Under the pieces are notes generated by a model. It worked only from the letters and a program-made list of their open reading frames with translations. It searched no databases and was not told the DNA's origin. Positions 37,376 to 48,764 of a stretch of 64,000 nucleotides of DNA are shown in pieces. Numbering within the stretch: the first letter of the stretch is position 1; each line of letters opens with the position of its first letter. Both the position numbers and the translations under genes were made by a program. The stretch covers positions 179,865,501 to 179,929,500 of the forward strand of contig JASDFA010000010.1 of assembly GCA_035772735.1 (NCBI GenBank). Reading direction: 5' to 3'. Origin of the DNA: Datura wrightii (taxonomy: Eukaryota > Streptophyta > Magnoliopsida > Solanales > Solanaceae).

Positions 37376-40300
37376 TTAATTGGCACAGCCTCGAACTGCT
37401 CTGCCACGACCTCGACCACCTCGAACTGTTCTTCCACGACCACGACCACCTCCCACATTGCCATGTCCTCTGCCACCAAACAAGGCTTGAGATGCCCCAG
37501 CCCGGTGTGGTCCCTGCCCATGATCCTGTTCTAATATTGGGATCTCAAGTCCAAATGTCTGGGAACACATCAACAAGTCTCTTAATGGAATGAAAAATGA
37601 AAAGCATTTATAATGACGTCGGCCAAAGAATGAGGCCTTTACCTCAGCATCATTTTTCCTTTGTTCAGCAGATTCATGATCAGATGCAGCATAGGAAAGA
37701 GAATCAAAGAAGTCAACCTTACAGTAAGCAGGCTGCAGAACAGATAGAAGTTAAAATATAACCAGCAAGAAACACCACGTGCACAGAGCATGCGTGGATA
37801 GTGAACCTTAGACAACTTATAAATCAACTTGTGTGAATTTCCACCAGCTTACCTTGCTATCGTCTTTTACATGTACTTCTCTGGCTTTACCTTTAACATC
37901 ATCACCATCCGTCTCTTTGTCCTCCTCGTTTTGCTCATCTGTTTTGGCTTTGTTGTTTTTCCTGAATAACTCCCAAACCTCTTCCTTATTGAACTTTGCA
38001 TTCATTGCCTCGAAATCAAAATCCTCCTTGAATCCTCTTATCAGACGGGGATCCTGAATATGAAAACAAAAGTTATTCCGAGGAAAGATGTTTCTTGATG
38101 AAGTAAATATTTCTATAGCAGGCATCAAGTAGATGCATAATAGTTACAAAAGTGAAGTAGCAAAAGGGCCTCTCCTTTAAATTGCTAGCTAATAGTCAGG
38201 GAGCTGACAGAATTCAGAAAGAAATCCGGGAGTCTAGAGGGGATAAATAAACCCAACTATACAGAAACATGAGGCAATTAGCTTTTAGAGATCTGCAGGA
38301 AAGATGTGAGACTATTGTTAACAAACCAACAAGGAAACACCACAAAGTGAGGTCTAGGGAGGGTAGAGTGTACGTGGACCTTACCCCTGCCTCAGATGTA
38401 GAGAGGCTGCTTCTGATAGACCCTCAGCTCAAGGAAAAAAGGGTCAAAAGCAGTCCAGGAAAAAAAGTAATAGAAGTACAAGAAACAACAAATATTAACA
38501 AAATAATACTACAATAAAATAATACAACAATCAAAATAAAAGAACAAATATTAACAGAAATCGAAAGACTAGAAACTATAAGAGTAATACTATAACTACT
38601 AGTACGGACTGACAGCAAGACACTGTGCTCCTACCTATTAACCTTCTACCCTAATTCATATTTTCCACAACTTCCTATCTAAGGTCATGTCCTAGTTAAA
38701 CTGAAGCTGCACATGTCTTCTCTAATCACTTTTCCTAATACTTCTTCGGTATACCACTAGCTCTCCCAAACTCATTTATAGTCAACCTCTCACACATTTG
38801 TATTGGGGTATCCGTGCAACTCCTCCTCACATGTCCGAACCATCTCAATCTAGCTTTCTGCATCTTATCCTCCACCAAAGTGACTCCCACCCTGATTTCT
38901 AATCCTATCTCTCCTAGTGTGCCTACACATTCATCGCAACACCCTCATCTCTGCCAGTTTCATCTTCTGAGCGTGAAGAGTTATTGACTGGCCAACTCTC
39001 CGCCCGTACAAGGAAAGGGAGGAGGTCATATGCATAATAAGAAGACAAATTGAGAACTATGACCATCAAAAAGGATAAAACTAAAAGAAATAAACAAAAG
39101 AAAAATGAAGAGGCATTTATCTGAAGAAATAGAATATGACAATAAACGAGAAGGAACATATCCAACTGGACTAACCCTCTTCCTCTTATGAGGAAGTAAA
39201 GAAGCCCCACCAAGCTGGTGCACTACATCTTAGCAAAATGCATGTATCCCAGGCAGTAACAAAAATGGAATGTTCGAAGCCTAATAAACTTTACCCCATT
39301 TCCACTTCCCACCGCATGATTGCTTGAGCTTTGATGTGTATATAAAGCAATTCCATTTGCCTGATGAATTACAAGAAAGAGCAAAAGCCACTTCAGAGCA
39401 CAGAAATACTTGAATTCTCTTCTTGGCTTGGCACCAAGGGAAGTAAGATAGAGATGGAGTTCGCCACCACCCAAAGGTTGGCATCTCTATTCAAAGAAAC
39501 AGGCCAAAACACCAGTTTAAACTAGCAATTCAAAGAAGTCAAACAAGTGTGTTATGTTACCACATTTGCCCTTCCTTGTGAACAGCCTCTGTAACGAGGA
39601 TAAGTGAATGCAGGGCCTTGATGAACCTGAATGCATAATAAACATCCCATAAGACTCACATCACTACCTACGTAGGCTAAAATGAAAATGCAAACAAAAG
39701 AGATAATTACCTGATCTCTTCCCCGAGCAAACTGACCTTTATAACGATGAGATGATGTAGATCCCTGCAACTAGAAGGAGAAGGGGGAAAAAAGAAAATA
39801 GAAAGGGTATTGTCAAGCACAGAAACAAGAAGAAGAATTATGACTAGTGTTGTTCTGGGACAATGTGATCCAAGCAATTATAAGAGGGAGAGAGGGAGAA
39901 GAAAGAAAGAGAGAAGGAAGCACAACTGCATAACAGCTTATGGCTTACCATGTACATTAACCTAATGGTCTTAACGTTTTTGAAGTGTTAAAATGCGACG
40001 GAAGTCAAGCCGGAAGATGCTTACATATTGAATTTCACAGCATCCAGAGCAATTTTGGTTAATATTTGCTGCTTTCATTTTTTTAAACTTAAATGTAGTT
40101 TACAAGTAACTGCTAGCCGCAAGAATAAACTTGGTTGTTTGCTAATCAGCATTCAGCAATGGTTATGGTTTAACTGATCAATGACAAGGAACAAAATATG
40201 GTTTACCCACGAAACCTTGTTTTTAGAAAAGGGAAAAGGGTGACATCAACCAACTGTTTACTATAAATGGACAAATCATATCACGAGGAAGAAAAAACTA

Positions 40301-43300
40301 GGAGCTGAGGGAACAAAGAGTGGACATACAGTTTTAGTTGTGGGTGTCAGCAATGACTCCAGGGTTTCTTCAGTGCTATCTGATGGCAGAGGTTCCATTA
40401 CTGGTGCTAGAGCAGTCTTTGCATTGATACCTGTGGTCTGCAGTGACTGAGATGGAGAAGACTGCCTCAGTCCTGACTGCTCCTCAATTGTTATGGGAGA
40501 TAGTTTTGACTGCTTCCTGAAAGATACATCTGTCAGCTCAGCTGACCTTGATTCATTAGTAACTGGACCTGGAGTAGCATTCACATTAAGAACTTCTGGC
40601 AAAGAAGATGCCATTTTTGGGCAAGGATCCATTGGTACACTTGAAAGAGCACTAGACCCATTATTTGGCATTGGACTAGATGATATATTAGACACCAGTT
40701 TAGCAAATTGCCCATGATTGGATTGAACAGATGGTGTGGGTAGCAAGGGAGGCAGTGTATTTGGGGAAGCAGTATTACCACGCAGCAGCAAGGGACGATG
40801 ATCTTTAGAAAAACTAGACTCTCCGGCAACAGATGTATTTACATTCTGGTGTTGTGCTTGCTGCTGAACTGGGGGATATGACGCCAGCAAACTCTCTGGC
40901 AGCGGAGGAAAATGAGGAACTCCTCCTGAGGATCCAACTAATCCTTGACAATTATTAGGAACAGCAAACCTACTGATATTTGCAGGTGGAGGAGGGAGCG
41001 ATGAGCCCCAAAAGGTAGAACTTGATGCTGATGGGTCACGGGGATGATTCAACTGGATTGGTCTAACAGGGAGAATGGGTTGCGCACTGGTACTAATATT
41101 TGCTACTTTTGCAGCACCATCAGATGTTGAGGCCATAGTTGTAGTTGTGGTGTGAGGAAAATGAGACTGCAAAAATTTTACATGAAGGTTAGACAAATCT
41201 CCAGGGTGTAATCAGAAAAACTAATCCATATAACATGAATATACCTGCATTATTGCAGGATCTTCGGGAACAACCAATGCACTTCGAGGTGATGGAGAAG
41301 ATATAACCTTCAAATCCTGGGGCAACTCAAGACAAAAGTAAAAGAGAGATTCAGTACAAGATCATGTTTTCGGAAGAAAAAAAAAGAAATTTATAATGTC
41401 CATAAATGGATCTATTGTTTATTCAGTTGACGTTTCAACATTAAATAAACTTTCCATCTTTTCCTCCTCAGGACTTCTTCCTCATACCAAGCCATTAGTT
41501 TCACACAAATATTGCAAGGATATCTTTTCAATCACGTCTTCCTTTTAGAAACAAAATTGTATGCAGATTCAACAAAACAATATATGCAGGATGTTCACCA
41601 AGATTGATGAGAAACCATCCAATTTCACTCACAGGCTGCCACAAACTTCCAATACCATTTTCTGCACGCACTTGATTTAACAACCTGGAAGATCTCTTCT
41701 TTTTTACTATTTGGAGCCCTAAAGGAAACATTTGTAACCATGGCTTCTGAAAGAAAGAAAGAAGAAGAGAAACCTGAGAACGTCCGGCCTCTTTTTCCGA
41801 TTTCAGGTATACATATCTTGCTACAGAATGGACTTAGTAAGAGGAATCTCTCTTGAATGGCTGCTATAGGTCTCAGAAATCTCCTTTTCAGGACGGATAA
41901 AATAGTTATTTATGTTGTATGTATGAGGCTATAGATGGTCTATCTAAGGGTTAGAACCAATGTCGGAGTTCCAAGTTCCGACCTGAAGTTTTTGCTAAGT
42001 AGATTTCCTACTTAATTTCTCATTTGTTATTCCTAATCAATTATATTCATTCATAATGTTCCATAATTACTAGATCATTTTGGTGCTTTAGGCCTTGGTG
42101 CATGTAGTAATGCACCCAATCGGACTTCACCTAACTTCACCACTTAAGTGCACCTCAGGCCTTGCCTTTAACGACACTGACCCCTAGGGTCACCCCTATA
42201 TGGTAGATGCCAATCATGTTACCTTCAACGTCAAGCTAATAGATAGGCTAAATTTGTTTTCAATCTAGTAATAATCATTTCTAGTAAAAAAGGGGCTCTT
42301 CGACCAAGAAGGCAAGCCCTATCTCGACCTACTTCCATCTTAAAGCATTGAAAGAAAACAAATTTTACGCCTCAAAGCAAATTTTATGCAACTGATCAAA
42401 TGACTGATGAAGACTGAAAAACTGTCTTCTAATTGTAACAGAAAGCAAAAAGGTATAAATAAATAAGTCAATTTGAACCATGGGAACCGCTTCACAACAT
42501 CCTAAATTCATTCACCTCAAAAAATCTAGTTGACAAGCTAGCTAAAGGATGAAGTACAGCTCACCTTTAAGTCGCTGCCTCGGAAGTATATGTAGTCGTA
42601 GATTTTGTCACTCATAGAAATCAGCGGCATACTCTTGCACCTTTCTTCTGTCCCAAAAGATCTCACTGCAGCCAGATACAGATTAGTTATGCATCAAAAG
42701 GTGATATGATATGAAGCAAAAATTCGACATGAGAAGAGTGTTTTACACCTCCAACCATATTGATACATAAAGCTGGCAAAACAACTCAATTGCTGTCAAT
42801 AGCAATTACACTAGATATATTTAATAATAATAGATGAACAAGAACAAAATCCAGGAACCAGAAAAATCATCATATTACTTTACTAAATGGAGATCAGTAA
42901 ATAAAAGATTTGCTTTCTTTATTTAGTCTCTTGCAGCAAAAAAAATTGTTAATTTCATTCACACAAAAAGAGCTTTATTTCCAATTAGTAATTGGAGAAG
43001 TTATTGTTTTCTAACCATATTCTGCTTCAATATTGACGACAAGCTTCAAAGCAACTGAAAGCTTCAGAAACTTAATCTAAAGTTCTTCCTTTTATGCACT
43101 TACTCAGAAGACTAGAAGAACAAAAATCCACAAGGACCCACTTTCCATACTGCACCTCAAGTTAGACAGAGATGCAATGACACACCAATCAGTCAACAGG
43201 AATCAAAATGTCACACTATGTCTATTTCTGAATATAGCATTTACCTACCAAAGCAATCTTTATTTTGGCAGTAGGCGCGCTTATATCTATACAAATTTGA

Positions 43301-46300
43301 CTGTGTATGCATGAACCGTATAGAAATTTAGGGTGTAAAAATGATCAGATGGCTACAGAAGTTCCCTAAGCCTTTCCATCAGATCTGCATGGTTGGATGC
43401 TGCCAATACCACCATAATCTCAACTAGCTTTTCAGTCTCACGGTTGAATTGAATGTTGAAAGAAACAATCTATTGGAAGTTTGGAAATTGAGATATAATT
43501 CACCAAGTATGAAAATATACTAATACAATAACCAATACGTGGATTGCCTAGTTTTACCATCATGGGAAGTCTCATTATGTAAAAGCTTCATATGATTGTA
43601 AACAGCATCAGAGCGTCATGCCATTTCATTCACTTCTAGCTCTATAAAAAGGTCTTCTGACGCAAACTTATATGTATTTCTCTATGTAAAAACCATTACA
43701 TCCGAGAACTTTTTTTTGCATAAAAAACAACAAACAGGACTACCTAGATTTTGACTGATCCAAAAAAGGGACTTCCTAGATTTATCAACTGACCAGGGGA
43801 AATGCATAGTTCGTTAGTAAAAATAAGCTCAGTTAACTTAACAATTTCTTTATAAACACACACACACAAAAATATAGACTTAGTTAACTATAAATCATAG
43901 GATACATATTGAGAGATAAATAGAAGTAACCAGAGTATACAACTTGTCTTGAACTTTACATTAAGAGAGCTTATTTTAGGAATAGAATTCTAGTAAACGC
44001 TATTCCCTCCATCACAGATGAACTGTATGATCCAAAGTACGAGGAACTATAACAAAATACAAGTAAATTTCGAACATTGATCCATTCAATATTTGAGAAT
44101 GGAAGTTCAGGTTTAGAGTTAAATAAAGAATACTAAAATCCGTTTCTTAAATAATTGAAAATATTTGAAAGAAGAATGAGTTTGAAACAAGTCATGGTCA
44201 AAACAAGAATTCTTTGACTCTTCAACACAACTCCTCAAAATGAGAGGGAAGTAAGCAAGTAGACCTTATGCAAAAGGAATTCAACATAAAGCAAGGTATA
44301 TACCAATAATAGTTGGTGAATTATATGGCCAGGAAGAAGCGCAGAATCACTAAGCTGGTCTAGAATAATACAGCAAATCCTGGTCTAATGTATCTTCAAA
44401 CAAAGTTAACAATCTCCAGGTTACCAACAGTGTAAGATTATATGTCACTCTTTCAAGTCAAACATGATTCTTCTGATCTATCTGACAACCTTAAATGGGT
44501 ATAACCACTTCCAAATTCACACATCACGGATTATTTTTTTTTTTTGGAAAAAAAAAAAGATACTAACTCTAAATAAAAGAAGAAGACAAAAGAAAAATAA
44601 GAAACATAACCAGACTTGACCCATAAGGAAATGCAGGTCGTAGACACTATGATCCCCTATTTCATGTGTGCGTCTCAAGTTACCCATGATATTGAAATAC
44701 AGTTGCATAAGCATTTGGTAAAATCCAATATCCCTACTAAGGTTCTTGCTTCCTAATTTGGTGAATTCCCAAGGTATTATTGAATTTGTGGAGATTCTTA
44801 ACTAATTTAAGTGGCCTCTCTAGCATGTTGCTTGGTGTTGTTAGGTTTTATGCTTTTGCCCTAAAGAAGTAGTGTGAAAGAAAAGTTCAATGTAACTTTC
44901 ACTATTCATACCCAGTCTCATTGTACTCTTCTTCAATCTCTTTTTCTTTCTTTTATTTTGTGAAGTGCTATTCATGCAAGGGTGAACTCCTGGTAACTTT
45001 TCCCTCGTATTCTCTCTTTTCTTGATTAATGCTAGCAGCTTTTATCCATTTTAAGCTTCTTACAATTTCCCTAAATTTTCCTTGTCTACACTTTCTTTGC
45101 TATTTTTATTTCCTAGAGAGATCTATGTTGCTCGGACTCCTCAAAAATGTCAACAGGTGCGTGTCAGATACTCCAATACTAGTGCATTTTGGAGAATCTG
45201 ACACGGGTACGGCAACAATTTTAGAGAGTCCGAGCAACATAAGATGAGATACATCCCCCATCTGGAAAACCATGTGATTGATTTTTTTTCTTTTCTTGAA
45301 CAGTCATGTGATTGAACATTATTTAATCACATCCAAATGATTGAATCTTCGGTCAGATGCTTTCAAAAAACTCTGATCAATTCTTCTTTCTAGGATAAAC
45401 TACATCTTTTTGCCTTCTTTGGCTATGTTCCCAACAGAACTTCAATTATAGAACAAACAAATACAATAACTGATAATATTTGTAATACTAGTGGTCACTA
45501 AAAGATCTAATTTGTCGGTGTTGATCATCAGAAACTCTTAAAAACACATGCATACTAGAATCACTAGAGAATGCCAAACAAACAAGAGAAGTATTATTTC
45601 TCTGTGGTTTTGTACAAAAACAACTCAAAATTGAGACTAGAGAACTACAAAAACCACAAAACTACTAAGAATCAGTACAGGTAAGTAACCAATGCAATGT
45701 TATAGAAACATACAGATAAACCAAAGAAGAACAAAAAGTAGAACCAGAGTGAGAGAAGGACTATTTCTGTGAGGTTCTGTACAAAAACAACTCAAAATCG
45801 ACGCTATAGAACCACGAAACCACTAAGAAACAGTACAGCCCAATCAACATTTTAATTTGAAAGGTAACATGAGGATTTTTGGTCCTCTGAGCTACCAATC
45901 TGGAGAACATACGGACAGAAAAAAAAGGACTATTTCTGTGTGGTTTTGTACAAAAACAGCTCAAAATCAACGCTACAGAACCTCAAAACCAATAAGAACC
46001 AGTACAGTTAACCAAATGAAGAATGAATTCAACCAAAAAAGAACAAAAAGTAGTACTAGAGACACAAGTGAGAGAAGGACTATTTCTGTGTGGATTTGTA
46101 CAAAAACAACTCTAAATCGAGGCTATAGAACCACGAAACTACTAAGAATCAGTACAGATAATCAATGCAACGATAAAAACACACAGATATAGCAAAACAA
46201 AAAAAGGAACAAAAAGTAGTAACAGAGTGAGAAAAGGAGAGCAAAAGTTTATACCGTGCCGAAGACCAATGGTGGAATCGTGAAGATTCAGGTAGAAAAG

Positions 46301-46390
46301 GTAGCCCTCATAGCGAACTTCAGACTTAGATGTCAAGGAGATCAGACTACCAATGTAAGCCTGGTTTGCTCTCTCAGCATCCGCTGCCAT
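37376..46390 (-). CDS. DCP5: mRNA decapping activator DCP5 (LSM14/RAP55 family), complete
   Basis: Ten exons join in frame to 601 aa: 46255-46390, 42565-42665, 41245-41316, 40330-41166, 39711-39764, 39561-39626, 39295-39360, 37853-38053, 37643-37732 and 37376-37558. All introns are GT-AG. Residues about 10-82 form the LSm domain (YIGSLISLTSKSEVRYEGY, STIGLRH, then VRSFGTEER and YFRGSDLKDL). Residues 104-382 are proline/serine-rich. The FDF box (GFKEDFDFEAMNAKF) is near 451-465, the FFD box (YCKVDFFDSLS) at 514-524, TFG at 542-544, and an RGG-type tail at 569-598. In plants this family promotes decapping and translational repression in P-bodies; Arabidopsis DCP5 is about 610 aa. Intron 1 (3.6 kb) holds tandem repeats and a foldback element, and intron 7 holds RTE-LINE debris. 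A further tiny exon in intron 7 cannot be excluded. Confidence 0.92.
38320..39020 (-). mobile_element. RTE-type LINE 3' fragment in DCP5 intron 7
   Basis: On the minus strand, frame-broken pieces match the C-terminal end of plant RTE-type LINE proteins: a QKMKLAEMRVLR-like piece, then RRDRIRNQ-like and EDKMQKARLRWFGHVRR-like stretches. The end near 38340-38440 has the typical tail (GTAAGG, then CTACCCTCCCTAGACCTCAC) shared with Solanaceae SINE/LINE 3' ends. It is decayed and noncoding. Confidence 0.6.
45123..45241. mobile_element. Foldback MITE in DCP5 intron 1
   Basis: ATGTTGCTCGGACTC at the left end and its perfect complement GAGTCCGAGCAACAT at the right end enclose a second arm pair (CAGGTGCGTGTCAGAT against ATCTGACACGGGTACGG). 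The 119-bp element could fold into one long hairpin. It has no coding capacity. Confidence 0.8.
45590..46180. repeat. About 160-bp tandem repeat in DCP5 intron 1
   Basis: Four diverged units begin near 45593, 45768, 45929 and 46079, each with ACTATTTCTGTG, TTTTGTACAAAAACAACTC and a GAACCACGAAAC then AGTACAG tail. One or two related units occur in intron 1 of the truncated copies (for example 10310-10520 and 24770-24980). The repeat probably predates the array and expanded or contracted in each copy. Confidence 0.65.
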
Positions 46391-46783
46391 TGTGGTTTGA
46401 GAGAAAACCCTAATGAATAGTTAAGGAAGAATTTATAGTGAGGAGAAAGGAGAAGAGATTACAGCAATCCAATTGAGGAAGAAGAATCCAAACGAAACCC
46501 CTTCCTGTTTCATGTGTCATTTTTTTTATTATAATTTGTATCTTTGCACTGAATTGTTTTTCCCTCCCCTTTTAATTGTCCTCTTTTCTTTCTTTTACTG
46601 TTTTCTAGTGCACATTATATGTGCTTTCCCACGTGAATTTCGGATTTTCCTTTTCCTTTCTTTTGTTTTTTCTCAATGGTTTTTTTAAAAAACCAGGCAT
46701 CAATTCAAACTCGATTTCACAAATTTTACAACAATTTTTAATACTAAATAATTAGAAAATTATATTTGGACTTGTTTTATTTA
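46391..46783. other. 5' upstream region of DCP5
   Basis: It includes the likely 5' UTR and proximal promoter, homologous to the flanks of the truncated copies (TGTGTCATTTTT, TTTTTCCTCCCC-type pyrimidine tracts). No confident TATA box was identified. Near 46730-46745 it preserves the empty target site for the Stowaway MITE found beside A, C, E and F. Confidence 0.45.
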
Positions 46784-47481
46784 CTTTTTATTTTTTTGAA
46801 AATCGTGATGTCGGGGCCAGCTTGCACGCACCTCGACTAATTCCACGGATACCAGCAACAGGTACCAAGTAACTTTGTCCACCAACACTAGAAACAGATG
46901 TAAAGAAATCATCTAGTGTTTTTTGTCTCTGCTGAGGTTTGAACCTGAGACCTTATGATTCTCACCCACTTCATTGACCACTAGGCCACACCTAAGTTGC
47001 TCGTACTTGGTGCCACATCCGTATCTACAGGACATGGGTGTGGGTGTGGGTGTGGGATCCGTACCCAATCTGGTCAATCGATTCTGGGTACTTTGACCAA
47101 AATCGACTGAGAAACTCCGAACAGATTCAATGATTTTTGTAATCAAAACAAAAGCTACGGTAAAATTGAAGAAAATGAAATACCTTGTACATAGAAATTT
47201 CTATATCACTCCTTTTTCTTTTATCTCCTTTCTAGATTCTTCTCTTGCTTAATATTTTCTCCTCAAGTTTTCCACATAATATCTCCTAATTTAGGTTTTA
47301 TAACTCTATTTTTAGATATTTGAATTATTTTTTCCTGAATCCTCGCACCCATATCCATACATGGATCCGTATCCTGAATCTTAAAATTTAGACCATGAAG
47401 GATCCGACCTCTAGATCCGCACCCGTATCGGACACCCACACCCGAGTCCAAGCAACTTAGGGCCACACCCTTGGGTGCTAA
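46784..47481 (-). mobile_element. tRNA-derived SINE interrupted by a TIR element
   Basis: On the minus strand the SINE head is GGTGTGGCCTAGTGGTCAAT with box B GGTTCAAACC, followed by a body (CACTAGATGATTTC, GGTACCTGTTGCTGG, GGAATTAGTCGAGGTGCG) typical of Solanaceae SolS-type SINEs. It is flanked by a near-perfect 16-bp direct repeat (GGACTTGT-TTATTTA, 46768-46783 and 47483-47498), the target site duplication. Positions 46993-47460 are a later insertion. Confidence 0.75.
46993..47460. mobile_element. Terminal-inverted-repeat element inserted in the SINE
   Basis: The left end (C)TAAGTTGCTCGTACTTGG and the right end CCGAGTCCAAGCAACTTAG are imperfect inverted repeats. GGCCACACC is duplicated on both sides (46984-46992 and 47461-47469), an 8-9 bp target duplication of the hAT or Mutator type. 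The inside has a GGGTGT minisatellite (about 47035-47055) and GGATCCG-type subrepeats. It is non-autonomous. Confidence 0.65.
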
Positions 47482-48764
47482 GGGACTTGTGTTATTTATT
47501 GAGAATTTTTTTTTCCGTTGTTTTTCAATTGTTAAATTCTCGCTAAGCTTGAAATCGATGTTATGATAAAGTTCTTACCTAGAGAGAGTGATATATTGTT
47601 ATTTTTCGTATAGTATGTCTTTTCATGATCTTAGCTTCCCCCTTCCTTTCTCTTTAGAAAACAATAGTTTTAGTACAATTGAGATAGATAATTTAGAAAT
47701 GAATTCTTGAATTGATAGGACAATATCCCGCAGATGATTATATATTATCATACTAGTGGCATTTGGCTAGTGTTAAGCCCAGGCCCAAAACTAATATTAG
47801 AAATTAAATTTATAATTATTTTTTTTGCACTCTTTGTGACATTAAGTTATTGAAAGAGTAGTTTAATATTTTCTGAAAACTCTAAAATACTGAATCATAG
47901 TATAAAAGTATTTGAAAGTCAAAGATGATTTTTTTTTTTAATTTTCAAACAAATGCATGAAAAGTTTGTACCACAAACTGATCAAACTCGAGTAAAAAGA
48001 AGTTGTTTTAATTAGAGTAATTAGATTCATTCTTTTTCACATAGTTTTAGTAGTGGGCAATTATTATGCGGGTCGATAGATTATTTTCACGGTGTAATGG
48101 TGTCAATTTTCAAATTTTAAACTATCTTCTAATAAGAAACAAGACGATTACCTTTTGAATTACCTACAAGATTTACATAATATGCTCATCTATAAAAATA
48201 CAAGACAAATATGTGCATAGTATCAATTACCTTCAAAATCCACATGTTCAATCAGAATATGAGAATAAAAATTCACCAACTAAAATCAAATAATTGTATT
48301 TAGATTTTATGTAACCTGTAATCTTAATATAAAACTCACTATTATTAACATTGAATACTCATCCTTGTGAGAATAGTAATAGTAAAATTTTAAGTTATGA
48401 TATACTTACTAATTTATCGAGAAAAGGCATAAAGCCTTGTGCTTAGGCCATATGCCAGTTACATATTTTATTTTTGTGAGTACTCTATTATCCTTCTAGA
48501 TTTTTTTGAAATGGAATAATTATCTGCTCAAGTGCTTAGGTGGTATAGATTGTGTATATATTCTTTCTTTTTCCTTTTTTCTTTTCTTTGCTTTTTCCTC
48601 ATGTAATTTGTAATCTTATTACTAAATTCACTATTTATCAACATTGAACACCATCCTTGTGCGAATGATAATAATAAAAATATTAAGTTATGATATACTA
48701 GTTTATTGGAAAAGACATAACAACTTGTGCTTTGACCAAAATGTCAGTTACTCATCTTATTTAG
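47482..48764. other. Upstream flank of DCP5 shared with the array
   Basis: No gene. It matches flanks A, C and F (for example the stretch around 47950-48290 against 33060-33420) but is more diverged from them than they are from each other. It ends where the insertion at 48765 begins. Confidence 0.5.

Noticed and set aside
37319..37593. Plus-strand frames of 71-76 codons over the last exon of DCP5.
   Set aside because: They are antisense shadows of the RGG-coding repeats.
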